In this document: piece after piece, positions 8,154 to 15,761 of the stretch
Layout: every line of letters starts with the position of its first letter
How positions within the stretch are numbered: the stretch's first letter is position 1
DNA from: Streptomyces olivoverticillatus
Lineage (GTDB): Bacteria; Actinomycetota; Actinomycetes; Streptomycetales; Streptomycetaceae
Assembly (NCBI RefSeq): GCF_014203555.1
Contig: NZ_JACHJH010000002.1
Span: 838,791-902,790 of the forward strand
Direction: 5' to 3'
Length of the DNA: 64,000 bases
Position numbers and translations under genes: made by a program
Notes under the pieces: model-generated
The model's database searches: none
The model's input: only the letters and a program-made list of their open reading frames with translations
Told to the model about the DNA's origin: nothing

Positions 8154-9377
8154 ATGACACAGGGCACCAGGCGCCCGCGTGCCGTGCGGATGTCGGTGGA
8201 GCTGCCCCTGTGGCGCGCCCTGACCGGCTACCGCATTCTCACGCTCGCTTACGCGCTCGGGCTGTTCTTCCTGAACTACCACCGGTACGCGCATCCGCCG
8301 GGAGCCGCCCTCTACATGGGCGTACTCACCCTGTGGATGCTGCTGACCTGGAACCGGGTCACCGCGCCCGAGCGCTGCACCCGCCCGTTCCTGATCGCCG
8401 ACCTGGCCATCGCGCTGTGCGGGGTGCTGCTCAGCGCCGTCGTCGACACCCCCGCCCGCATCGCCGGAGGCGCGGCCACCCTGCCGTCCATCTGGACGGG
8501 CGGCGCCGTGCTGGGGCTGGCCATCAAGGGCGGCTGGCGGTGGGCGGCGGCCGGCTCGACGCTGGTGGCCGCCGCCAACCTCGTCGAGCGCGGCGCCCTC
8601 GCCCGCGACACCGTGCACAACGTCCTGCTGGTGTGGGTCTCCAGCGTCGCCATCGGCTACATCGTCGAGGTGGCGCGGGCCAGCGAGCGCACGCTCGCCC
8701 GCGCCCTGCAGATCGAGGCGGCGACCCGCGAGCGGGAGCGGCTGGCCCGGGACATCCACGACAGCGTGCTCCAGGTGCTGGCCATGGTGCAGCGCCGCGG
8801 CGCGGCCCTCGGCGGCGAGGCCGCCGAGCTCGGCCGGATGGCGGGCGAACAGGAGATAGCGCTGCGCACGCTGGTCGCGGGCGGCCTGCTGCCGCCCCGG
8901 CGCTCCGCCGAGCAGCTCGCCGAGGACGCCGAACTGGTCCGCAGCGTCCACCTGGCGCCCCAGCCGCCCGCAGGCCCCTGCGACCTGCGGGCGCTGCTCA
9001 CGCCGCACGAAGGGGCGGGCGTCTCCCTCGCCGCGCCCGGCACCCCCGTCCTGCTGGAGGCCGCCGCGGCGGCGGAGCTGGCGGCGGCCGTCGGCGCCGC
9101 CCTGGACAATGTCGCCCAGCACGCGGGCGAGGGCGCGCGGGCCTGGATCCTGCTGGAGGACGAGCCCGCCGAGGTGATCGTCACCGTGCGGGACGACGGT
9201 CCGGGCATCGCCGAGGGACGGCTCGCGGACGCGGAGCGGGAGGGGCGCATGGGCGTCGCCCTGTCGATCCGCGGCCGCCTGCGGGACCTGGGCGGCAGTG
9301 CGGACGTGGTGTCGGTGCCCGGACAGGGCACCGAAGTCGAATTGAGGGTTCCTCGGGGGAGTGGGGTCGGACAGTGA
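8154..9377 (+). CDS. macS: MacS sensor histidine kinase
   Basis: This 407-aa membrane histidine kinase has about five hydrophobic helices in residues 15-170, a short linker helix (RTLARALQIEAATRERERLA) and a HisKA_3 dimerisation domain with the phospho-acceptor H202 in RDIHDSVLQ. A degenerate HATPase domain follows, with ALDNVAQHAG (N box), DDGPGI (G1) and a C-terminal GTEVELRVP. It matches the MacS sensor of S. coelicolor, which works with MacR to control antibiotic production and morphogenesis. The start is ATG 8154 after GAGGGG. Its stop overlaps macR by 4 nt (GTGA). Confidence 0.88.
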   Translation: MTQGTRRPRAVRMSVELPLWRALTGYRILTLAYALGLFFLNYHRYAHPPGAALYMGVLTLWMLLTWNRVTAPERCTRPFLIADLAIALCGVLLSAVVDTPARIAGGAATLPSIWTGGAVLGLAIKGGWRWAAAGSTLVAAANLVERGALARDTVHNVLLVWVSSVAIGYIVEVARASERTLARALQIEAATRERERLARDIHDSVLQVLAMVQRRGAALGGEAAELGRMAGEQEIALRTLVAGGLLPPRRSAEQLAEDAELVRSVHLAPQPPAGPCDLRALLTPHEGAGVSLAAPGTPVLLEAAAAAELAAAVGAALDNVAQHAGEGARAWILLEDEPAEVIVTVRDDGPGIAEGRLADAEREGRMGVALSIRGRLRDLGGSADVVSVPGQGTEVELRVPRGSGVGQ

Positions 9378-10069
9378 GCGAAGAACACGGCAGCGGCGAA
9401 GAGCGGGCCCGCGCGGTCAGGGTCATGGTGGTCGACGACCACCCGATGTGGCGCGATGCCGTCGCCCGGGACCTGGACGGCGCCGGATTCGACGTGGTGG
9501 CCACCGCCGGGGACGGACCCCAGGCGGTGCGCCGCGCCAAGGCCGCCGTCCCCGACGTGCTCGTCCTGGACCTCAATCTGCCGGGCCTGCCCGGCGTCGC
9601 CGTCTGCAAGGAGCTCGTCGCCGACCGCCCCGGCCTGCGCGTCCTGGTGCTCTCCGCCAGCGGCGAGCACGCCGACGTCCTGGAGGCGGTGAAGTCCGGC
9701 GCCACGGGCTACCTGCTGAAGTCCGCCAGCACCGAGGAACTGCTGGACGCCGTGCGCCGCACCGCGGCCGGCGACCCCGTCTTCACCCCGGGCCTGGCCG
9801 GGCTGGTCCTCGGCGAGTACCGGCGGCTGGCCGCCGACCCGGCCCCCGCCGCCCGCGACAAGCCGGACACCCCCCGCCTCACCGACCGCGAGACCGAGGT
9901 GCTGCGCCTCGTCGCCAAGGGACTGTCCTACAAGCAGATCGCGGAACGGCTGGTTATTTCCCACCGCACGGTGCAGAACCATGTTCAGAACACCTTGGGC
10001 AAGCTCCAGTTGCACAACCGCGTGGAGCTCGTGCGCTACGCGATAGAGCGAGGTCTCGACGGCGCCTGA
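9374..10069 (+). CDS. macR: MacR response regulator (NarL/FixJ family)
   Basis: This 231-aa regulator has a receiver domain at residues 16-130, with the acidic pair D21/D22, phospho-acceptor D66 (VLVLDLNLPG), the T/S switch (VLSAS) and K (LLKSAS). A LuxR-type helix-turn-helix fills the C-terminus (LTDRETEVLRLVAKGLSYKQ to the end). As I recall, the published MacR target in S. coelicolor is the palindrome TGAGTAC-NN-GTACTCA; a perfect copy is present in this window at 28607-28622. The GTG start overlaps the macS stop, so the two are co-translated. Confidence 0.88.
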   Translation: MSEEHGSGEERARAVRVMVVDDHPMWRDAVARDLDGAGFDVVATAGDGPQAVRRAKAAVPDVLVLDLNLPGLPGVAVCKELVADRPGLRVLVLSASGEHADVLEAVKSGATGYLLKSASTEELLDAVRRTAAGDPVFTPGLAGLVLGEYRRLAADPAPAARDKPDTPRLTDRETEVLRLVAKGLSYKQIAERLVISHRTVQNHVQNTLGKLQLHNRVELVRYAIERGLDGA

Positions 10070-10115
10070 CCCTTCGCGGCCGGGCGGCGTCCGGCGTACT
10101 CGAAGGGAAGGTGTC

Positions 10116-11147
10116 ATGCGGATCGGAGTGCTCACCGGCGGCGGCGACTGCCCCGGCCTCAACGCGGTCATCCGGGCCGTCGTCCGCAAGGGCGTCCAGG
10201 ACCACGGTCACGACTTCATCGGCTTCAAGGACGGCTGGCGCGGCCCGCTCCACGGAGCGGTGGTACAGCTCGGCATCCCCGCGGTGCGCGGCATCCTGCC
10301 CCGCGGGGGCACGGTGCTCGGGTCCTCGCGGACCAACCCCTTCAAGGAGCCGGACGGCGTCCGCCGGATCCTGGACAGTCTGGCCAAGTACGAGGTGGAC
10401 GCCCTCATCGCGATCGGCGGCGAGGACACGCTGGGCGTCGCCTCCCGCCTCCACGAGGAGCACGGCATCCGCTGCGTCGGCGTGCCCAAGACCATCGACA
10501 ACGACCTCTCCGCCACCGACTACACCTTCGGCTTCGACACGGCCGTCAACATCGCCACCGAGGCCATCGACCGGCTGCACACCACCGCCGAATCGCACAT
10601 GCGCGTCCTGGTGGTGGAGGTCATGGGCCGCCACGCGGGCTGGATCGCCCTGCACTCCGGCCTGGCCGGCGGCGCCAACGTCATCCTCGTCCCCGAGCGG
10701 CGCTTCGACCTCGACGAGGTGTGCGGCTGGGTCACCTCGCGCTTTCGCGCCAGCTACGCGCCGATCGTCGTGGTCGCCGAAGGCGCCATGCCCAAGGACG
10801 GCGACCTCGTCCTCAAGGACGCCGCGGCGCAGGACTCCTTCGGCCACGTCCGGCTCTCCGGGGTCGGCGAGTGGCTCGCGAAGGAGATCGAGCGCCGTAC
10901 GGGCAAGGAGGCGCGCACCATCGTGCTGGGGCACGTGCAGCGCGGCGGGACGCCCAGCGCGTTCGACCGGTGGCTGGCCACGCGGTTCGGGCTGCATGCG
11001 ATCGCCGCCGTCGACGACGGGGATTTCGGGACGATGGTCGCCCTCCAGGGCACGGACATCGTGCGGGTGCCGCTGGCGGAGGCGACGGCGCAGCTCAAGA
11101 CCGTGCCGGCCGCGCTGTACGAGGAGGCGAAGGTGTTCTTCGGCTGA
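10116..11147 (+). CDS. pfkA: 6-phosphofructokinase (actinobacterial type, phosphoryl donor ambiguous)
   Basis: This 343-aa enzyme phosphorylates fructose 6-phosphate in glycolysis. It starts MRIGVLTGGGDCPGLN (nucleotide loop). It carries GGEDT at residues 101-105, where E. coli ATP-PFK has GGDGS, and it has K125 in PKTIDND, where ATP enzymes have G. D104 and K125 are the residues that mark PPi-dependent enzymes, yet S. coelicolor PFKs of this same group were reported to use ATP. The catalytic Asp in TIDND is present, as are the substrate-binding VVVEVMGRHAGW and the C-terminal HVQRGGTPSAFDR. GGAAGG precedes the ATG. Confidence 0.92.
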   Translation: MRIGVLTGGGDCPGLNAVIRAVVRKGVQDHGHDFIGFKDGWRGPLHGAVVQLGIPAVRGILPRGGTVLGSSRTNPFKEPDGVRRILDSLAKYEVDALIAIGGEDTLGVASRLHEEHGIRCVGVPKTIDNDLSATDYTFGFDTAVNIATEAIDRLHTTAESHMRVLVVEVMGRHAGWIALHSGLAGGANVILVPERRFDLDEVCGWVTSRFRASYAPIVVVAEGAMPKDGDLVLKDAAAQDSFGHVRLSGVGEWLAKEIERRTGKEARTIVLGHVQRGGTPSAFDRWLATRFGLHAIAAVDDGDFGTMVALQGTDIVRVPLAEATAQLKTVPAALYEEAKVFFG

Positions 11148-11160
11148 GGCCGGGGCCATG

Positions 11161-11193
11161 GCCCACCCACCCGCCGGAAGCGGGTGGGTGGGC
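11161..11193. terminator. Bidirectional hairpin terminator, pfkA / trpEG
   Basis: A perfect 14-bp inverted repeat (11161-11174 with 11180-11193) encloses a 5-nt loop. It starts 14 nt after the pfkA stop and ends 5 nt before the stop of the converging anthranilate synthase gene. There is no U tract, as usual in Streptomyces. Confidence 0.8.
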
Positions 11194-11197
11194 GAGC

Positions 11198-13090
11198 TCA
11201 GACCAGCACCGCCGCGAGCAGCTCGGCCACGATCGCCGAACCGTTCAGCGTCAGCACCGACTCCGGGTGGAATTGCATGCCGGCGAATCCCGGCCCCCGC
11301 AGGGCATGCACATCCCCTGTGCCGGGATCCCGGCACAGCTCGGCGGCATCGGTCTCACCCCGCGCGGCGAACGTGTTGTAGAAGCCCACGACCTCCTCCC
11401 GCCCGAAGAAGTCGATCCGCTCCTGCGCCCCCTGGCAGGGCACCGCCTTCCGGACGATCTCCAGCCCCAGCTCCGCCGCGATCAGCTCGTGGCCCAGGCA
11501 CACGCCCAGCAGCCCGTGCCGGTGCTCGCGCAGCAGGTCCGCCGCCAGCCCGCGCAGCAGCCGCATCTTCGGGTCGGCCGCGTCGCCAGGGTTGCCGGGG
11601 CCGGGCCCCAGCACCACGGGACCCTCGTGCGCCAGGGCGGCCTCCCGCAGCCCCGGCTCGTCGTAGCGGCGCACCGTCACCGCCAGCCCCGTGGTGTGCA
11701 GCACGTGGGCGAGCATCGCCGTGAAGGTGTCCTCGCCGTCGACGACCAGCGCGTGTCCCCTCGGCGCCGGGGCGGGGTCCGGGGTCTGCATCCGGAGCCA
11801 GAAAGGGGCCAGATCCGCGCGCCGGGCGTCCAGTGCGGCCCGTACCCGGGGATCGTCGCCGAGCAGGAGGGGCGCGGCGGCCGTCCGGCGTACGGCGGCC
11901 GGGCGCACCCCCAGCGCCGAGAGCACGCCCGCCGCCTTGGCGTGGGTCTCGGCGACCTCGGCGCGGGGGTCGGAGCGGCGGACGAGCGTGGCGCCGACCG
12001 CCACCCGCAGCCGGCCGTGGCGGTCGATGTCGGCGGTGCGGATGAGGATCGGCGAGTCGAGGGTCTGGGCCCCGCCCGCGTCCCGGCCGATGAGGGCGAG
12101 GGCGCCCGCGTAGTAGCCGCGGCCGCCGGGCTCGTACCGCTCGATGACCCGGCAGGCGTTCTGCACTGGCGAGCCGGTGACGGTCGCCGCGAACATGGTC
12201 TCCCTGAGCACCTCCCGCACGTCCAGCGAGGAGCGGCCCCGCAGCTCGTACTCGGTGTGCGCGAGGTGGGCCATCTCGCGCAGCCGGGGGCCGACGACCA
12301 CGCCGCCCATGTCGCCGACCGTGCACATCATCTTGAGCTCCTCGTCCACGACCATGGACAGCTCCTCCACCTCCTTGCGGTCGTGGAGGAAGGCGAGCAG
12401 GCCCTCGGCGGTGGGCCCCTCGGCGGGGTAGCGGTAGGTGCCGCTGATGGGGTTCATCACGACAGTGCCGCCGGTCATCCGCACGTGCACCTCAGGGCTG
12501 GCGCCGACCAGGGTGCGGCCGGGGGTGTGCAGCACGTACGTCCAGTAGGCGCCGCGCTCGCCGGCCAGCAGCCGCCGGAAGAGGGCCAGCGCGTCGGCGG
12601 CGCGGAACCCAAGGATCTCGCCCTCGAAGGTGCGCCGGATGACGAAATTGGCCCCCTCACCGCTGCCGATCTCGTCCTCGACGACGCGCTCGACGATGCG
12701 CGCGTACTCCTCGTCGTCCACGTCGAAGGCCCCGCCCTCCACCCGTACGTCGTGGGCCGGCAGCGCAGCCATGACCTCGGCGAGCGGCAGGTCGTGGGCC
12801 TCCTCGGGCCGCAGGACGAGCAGTGGGGTGCCGTCGTCGCGGACGTCGAAGCCGCGCTCACGGATCTGCCGGAAGGGCACGACGGCCAGCGCGTCGTGGA
12901 CCGGGCCGCCGGGTGCGGGCGGACCGTCGGGCAGCGGGATCCCGGCGAGGCTGTCCGCTTCGGTGACGGGTCCGAGCAGCAGCTCGACGATGTCCTCGGC
13001 GTGGCCCGGGGTGCGGCGGTGGAGCAGGGCGAAGGGCGGGCAGGCGGGGCCGGCCAGCCGCGCGAGCAGGGCGGCGGTGTCGACGTTCAT
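11198..13090 (-). CDS. trpEG: Anthranilate synthase, fused TrpE-TrpG
   Basis: This 630-aa fusion makes anthranilate from chorismate and glutamine, the first committed step to tryptophan. The N-terminal chorismate-binding domain runs to about residue 420 (GSGEGANFVIRRTFEG, NPISGTYRYPAEG, VTGSPVQNACRVIERYE). The C-terminal class I glutamine amidotransferase has its Cys in LLGVCLGHELIA and the His-Glu pair in GMQFHPES. The upstream leader peptide with three Trp codons and an attenuator hairpin strongly supports tryptophan biosynthesis rather than a phenazine-type PhzE. GGAAGGA precedes the ATG at 13090. It is divergent from aroH, which feeds the same pathway. Confidence 0.9.
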   Translation of the reverse strand: MNVDTAALLARLAGPACPPFALLHRRTPGHAEDIVELLLGPVTEADSLAGIPLPDGPPAPGGPVHDALAVVPFRQIRERGFDVRDDGTPLLVLRPEEAHDLPLAEVMAALPAHDVRVEGGAFDVDDEEYARIVERVVEDEIGSGEGANFVIRRTFEGEILGFRAADALALFRRLLAGERGAYWTYVLHTPGRTLVGASPEVHVRMTGGTVVMNPISGTYRYPAEGPTAEGLLAFLHDRKEVEELSMVVDEELKMMCTVGDMGGVVVGPRLREMAHLAHTEYELRGRSSLDVREVLRETMFAATVTGSPVQNACRVIERYEPGGRGYYAGALALIGRDAGGAQTLDSPILIRTADIDRHGRLRVAVGATLVRRSDPRAEVAETHAKAAGVLSALGVRPAAVRRTAAAPLLLGDDPRVRAALDARRADLAPFWLRMQTPDPAPAPRGHALVVDGEDTFTAMLAHVLHTTGLAVTVRRYDEPGLREAALAHEGPVVLGPGPGNPGDAADPKMRLLRGLAADLLREHRHGLLGVCLGHELIAAELGLEIVRKAVPCQGAQERIDFFGREEVVGFYNTFAARGETDAAELCRDPGTGDVHALRGPGFAGMQFHPESVLTLNGSAIVAELLAAVLV

Positions 13091-13150
13091 GGCGGGGTGT
13101 TCCTTCCGTCAGGGGGAGGAACGGCCTGTGGGCTGCGGCGCCGTCGACGC

Positions 13151-13178
13151 CGAAGGCCGCCCCTCGGGGCGGCCTTCG
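13151..13178 (-). terminator. Attenuator terminator hairpin of trpEG
   Basis: A perfect 13-bp inverted repeat (13151-13163 with 13166-13178) lies between the leader peptide and trpEG. Its first arm on the minus-strand RNA contains GGCCGCC (13168-13174). This can pair instead with GGCGGCC inside the leader ORF (13209-13215), giving the mutually exclusive antiterminator expected of attenuation. Confidence 0.8.
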
Positions 13179-13202
13179 CGATCGTCAGGTGCGTACGCGC
13201 GA

Positions 13203-13247
13203 TCAGTGGGCCGCCGGAGGAGCGGTCCACCACCACTGCTGCTTCAT
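13203..13247 (-). CDS. trpL: trp leader peptide
   Basis: This 14-codon ORF reads MKQQWWWTAPPAAH, with three consecutive Trp codons, and lies 112 bp upstream of trpEG on the same strand. Ribosome stalling at the UGG codons when charged tRNA-Trp is scarce would free the downstream region from forming the terminator at 13151-13178. An attenuator of this kind has been described for an anthranilate synthase gene in Streptomyces venezuelae. The ORF is far too short to be found by normal gene calling. Confidence 0.88.
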   Translation of the reverse strand: MKQQWWWTAPPAAH

Positions 13248-13369
13248 GAGCACGTACACGGTCGGCACCTTACCCGAGCCCTCCGGGCCACGTCCCGGAA
13301 TTTCCGAAATGGTGTCTCATGCGGCGTCTCACACTCCGGTCGATCGCCGGGGACGCCGCCTCGACCCCG

Positions 13370-13375
13370 TAGGGT
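13370..13375 (+). promoter_or_regulatory. -10 hexamer for a probable leaderless aroH transcript
   Basis: TAGGGT is followed by exactly 7 nt and then GTG 13383, with no ribosome binding site between them. The divergent trp leader promoter should lie in the same 135-bp region (13248-13382). Confidence 0.5.
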
Positions 13376-13382
13376 TGAGAGC

Positions 13383-14732
13383 GTGACCGTGAACGCTGAA
13401 CTCCACGCCGGTGGCAACACCTGGCGCTCCCTTCCCGCGGCGCAGCAGCCTGACTGGCCGGACCAAGAGGCTCTGCGCGATGTGATCGCCGAGCTCGAGT
13501 CCTATCCGCCTCTCGTCTTTGCGGGCGAGTGCGACCAGCTGCGCCAGCGTCTGGGAGCCGTCGCCCGTGGAGAGGCGTTCCTGCTCCAGGGCGGCGACTG
13601 TGCCGAGGCCTTCGACGCCGTGGGCGCCGACCAGATCCGCAACAAGCTCAAGACCCTGCTCCAGATGGGTGCGGTGCTGACCTACGCCGGCTCCGTGCCG
13701 GTCGTGAAGGTGGGCCGCATCGCCGGCCAGTACAGCAAGCCGCGCTCGAAGCCGACCGAGACCCGCGACGGCGTGACCCTGCCGACCTACCGCGGCGACT
13801 CCGTCAACGGCTTCGCCTTCACGCCCGAGGCCCGTACCCCGGACCCGCAGCGGCTCAAGCGGATGTACCAGGCCTCGGCCTCCACGCTGAACCTGGTGCG
13901 CGCCTTCACCACCGGCGGCTACGCGGACCTGCGCCAGGTGCACGCCTGGAACCAGGACTTCGTGCGCTCCTCGCCCTCCGGACAGCGCTACGAGCAGCTG
14001 GCCCGCGAGATCGACCGCGCGATGAACTTCATGAACGCCTGCGGGGTGGACCCGGAGGAGTTCAAGACCGTCGAGTTCTACGCCTCCCACGAGGCGCTCG
14101 TCCTCGACTACGAGTCGGCGCTGACCCGCGTCGACTCGCGCACCGGGCAGCTGTACGACGTCTCGGGCCACATGGTGTGGATCGGCGAGCGCACCCGGCA
14201 GCTGGACGGGGCGCACATCGAGTTCGCCTCGAAGATCCGCAACCCCATCGGGGTGAAGCTCGGGCCGACGACCTCCTCCGAGGAGGCGCTGACCCTCATC
14301 GAGCGGCTCGACCCCGAGCGCGAGGCCGGCCGGCTCACCTTCATCACCCGCATGGGCGCGGACAAGATCCGTGACCGGCTTCCGGAGCTGGTGGAGAAGG
14401 TCACCGCCTCCGGTGCGCAGGTGGCCTGGGTCTGCGACCCGATGCACGGCAACACCTTCGAGGCGGCCTCGGGCCACAAGACCCGCCGCTTCGACGACGT
14501 GCTCGACGAGGTCAAGGGCTTCTTCGAGGTCCACAAGGGCCTGGGCACCCACCCGGGCGGCATCCACGTGGAGCTGACCGGCGACGACGTCACGGAGTGC
14601 GTGGGCGGCGGCGACGAGATCTTCGTCGACGACCTGCACCAGCGCTACGAGACGGCGTGCGACCCGCGCCTCAACCGCAGCCAGTCCCTGGACCTGGCGT
14701 TCCTGGTCGCGGAGATGTACCGGGACCAGTAG
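13383..14732 (+). CDS. aroH: 3-deoxy-7-phosphoheptulonate synthase, class II
   Basis: This 449-aa plant-type DAHP synthase condenses phosphoenolpyruvate and erythrose 4-phosphate at the entry to the shikimate pathway. Family landmarks run the full length: PPLVFAGECDQLR, LLQGGDCAEAF (metal Cys), VPVVKVGRIAGQYSKPRS, the ASEHEAL-like FYASHEALVLDYE, GERTRQLDGAHIEF, WVCDPMHGNT and HVELTGDDVTECVGGG. The GTG 13383 start gives the usual N-terminus VTVNAELHAGGNTWR. It stands alone, back to back with trpEG, and ends in a strong terminator. Confidence 0.95.
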   Translation: MTVNAELHAGGNTWRSLPAAQQPDWPDQEALRDVIAELESYPPLVFAGECDQLRQRLGAVARGEAFLLQGGDCAEAFDAVGADQIRNKLKTLLQMGAVLTYAGSVPVVKVGRIAGQYSKPRSKPTETRDGVTLPTYRGDSVNGFAFTPEARTPDPQRLKRMYQASASTLNLVRAFTTGGYADLRQVHAWNQDFVRSSPSGQRYEQLAREIDRAMNFMNACGVDPEEFKTVEFYASHEALVLDYESALTRVDSRTGQLYDVSGHMVWIGERTRQLDGAHIEFASKIRNPIGVKLGPTTSSEEALTLIERLDPEREAGRLTFITRMGADKIRDRLPELVEKVTASGAQVAWVCDPMHGNTFEAASGHKTRRFDDVLDEVKGFFEVHKGLGTHPGGIHVELTGDDVTECVGGGDEIFVDDLHQRYETACDPRLNRSQSLDLAFLVAEMYRDQ

Positions 14733-14744
14733 CAGGACGTGACG

Positions 14745-14777
14745 GTGGGGCGCGGATCGACGTGATCCGCGCCCCAC
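14745..14777 (+). terminator. aroH terminator hairpin
   Basis: A perfect 14-bp stem (14745-14758 with 14764-14777) with a 5-nt loop begins 12 nt after the aroH stop codon. Confidence 0.8.
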
Positions 14778-14805
14778 TGCGTTGTGGTCCGCCGGTCGGG
14801 ACGGG

Positions 14806-14824
14806 TAAGGTAAGGGTTACCTTA
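14806..14824 (+). promoter_or_regulatory. Iron box (DmdR1/IdeR-type operator) upstream of bfd
   Basis: The 19-bp sequence TAAGGTAAGGGTTACCTTA is a perfect palindrome with 8-bp arms around GGG. It matches the actinobacterial iron-box consensus recognised by DtxR-family repressors. It lies 29 bp before the bfd start codon, so bfd should be repressed in high iron. Confidence 0.8.
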
Positions 14825-14853
14825 TTGATCAACCCCGGTGAGGCGGTGACCGC

Positions 14854-15111
14854 GTGTACGTCTGCTCATGCTTCGGCATCACCGAGCAGCAGGTGCGTGA
14901 CCACGCGGACAAGGGGGCGTGCACCCCCCGGCAGATCGCTTCCGCCTGCAAGGCCGGCACCGACTGCGGCGGCTGTGTGCGCCGCATCCAGGCACTGCTC
15001 GGCCGTGGCGCCTGCCCGCGCCGGGAGCTGGCCGACCAGGGGGAGCCCGGCGTGCTGGGCGCGGAAGTGACCCTGCTGGCGGCCCCGTCTCCGGGTGCCC
15101 GCGCGGCCTAG
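14854..15111 (+). CDS. bfd: Bacterioferritin-associated ferredoxin, (2Fe-2S)-binding
   Basis: This 85-aa protein has the four cluster cysteines in the canonical Bfd positions: C4 and C6 (YVCSC) and C38 and C41 (TDCGGC). Bfd delivers electrons to bacterioferritin to release stored iron. The start is GTG 14854. Residues after about 60 are a variable tail. An iron box overlaps its promoter region, and the bacterioferritin gene converges on it from downstream, so release (bfd) and storage (bfr) sit side by side. Additional Cys at 23, 32 and near 54 are not part of the known cluster. Confidence 0.92.
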   Translation: MYVCSCFGITEQQVRDHADKGACTPRQIASACKAGTDCGGCVRRIQALLGRGACPRRELADQGEPGVLGAEVTLLAAPSPGARAA

Positions 15112-15121
15112 GGCGCGCGCC

Positions 15122-15610
15122 TCACGTGCTCTGCCCGTTCTCCTGCTCGATGAACTGAGCGAGGTAGAGCGGCTCGCCGAGCTTCTCGATGAGCTCCAGC
15201 TGGGTGTCCAGGTAGTCGATGTGGTCCTCCTCGTCGGCGAGGATCGACTCGAAGATGTTGGCCGAGGTGATGTCGCCCTTGGCCCGCATGACCTCCACGC
15301 CGCGCCTGAGCCGGTCGATGGCCTCGACCTCCACCTGCCGGTCGGCCTGGAACATCTCGGTGATCGTCTGCCCGATCCGGACGTGGAACAGGCGCTGGTA
15401 GTTGGGCAGCCCCTCCAGGAAGATGATCCGGTCGGTGAGGACCTCCGCGTGCCTCATCTCGTCGAACGACTCGGCGCGCGTATGCGAGGCGATCTTCGTC
15501 CAGCCGTGGTGCTCCTGAAGCTTCGCATGCAGGAAGTACTGGTTGATGGCGGTCAGCTCGGCAGTCAGCTGTTCATTGAGGAACTCGATGACCTCGGGGT
15601 CGCCCTGCAT
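15122..15610 (-). CDS. bfr: Bacterioferritin
   Basis: This 162-aa haem ferritin has the ferroxidase ligands E18, E51, H54 and later E94, E127 and H130 in the right places, plus the haem-binding M52 (DEMRHAEVL). It oxidises and stores iron in a 24-mer shell. ATG 15610 is chosen because it gives the usual N-terminus MQGDPEVIEFLNEQL and follows AAGGAG; an in-frame upstream ATG would add 27 unconserved residues. It is convergent with bfd and divergent from the molybdopterin oxidoreductase. Confidence 0.95.
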   Translation of the reverse strand: MQGDPEVIEFLNEQLTAELTAINQYFLHAKLQEHHGWTKIASHTRAESFDEMRHAEVLTDRIIFLEGLPNYQRLFHVRIGQTITEMFQADRQVEVEAIDRLRRGVEVMRAKGDITSANIFESILADEEDHIDYLDTQLELIEKLGEPLYLAQFIEQENGQST

Positions 15611-15676
15611 CGCGCAGGCTCCTTCCAACCGGATCCGGCAAGTTGCGCGCATCCTTGCACCGACCTGGGAACCCGT

Positions 15677-15698
15677 CCAGTAAGTACACACTTAGTGG
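15677..15698. promoter_or_regulatory. Interrupted palindrome in the bfr / oxidoreductase divergent promoter region
   Basis: Arms CCANTAAGT and ACTTANTGG are separated by 4 bp (15677-15685 and 15690-15698). It lies 67 bp upstream of bfr and 64 bp upstream of the 15762 gene. It is a candidate repressor or activator site, and it does not match the iron-box consensus well. Confidence 0.45.
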
Positions 15699-15761
15699 CA
15701 GTTGTCCGGATTGTGCGGACCCTGGTCATTACCACCCCTCACGGTCTGACACCATTGACCC

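Noticed and set aside
11198..13090. Phenazine or enediyne-type PhzE/ADIC synthase
   Set aside because: The Trp-codon leader and attenuator directly upstream point to tryptophan biosynthesis.
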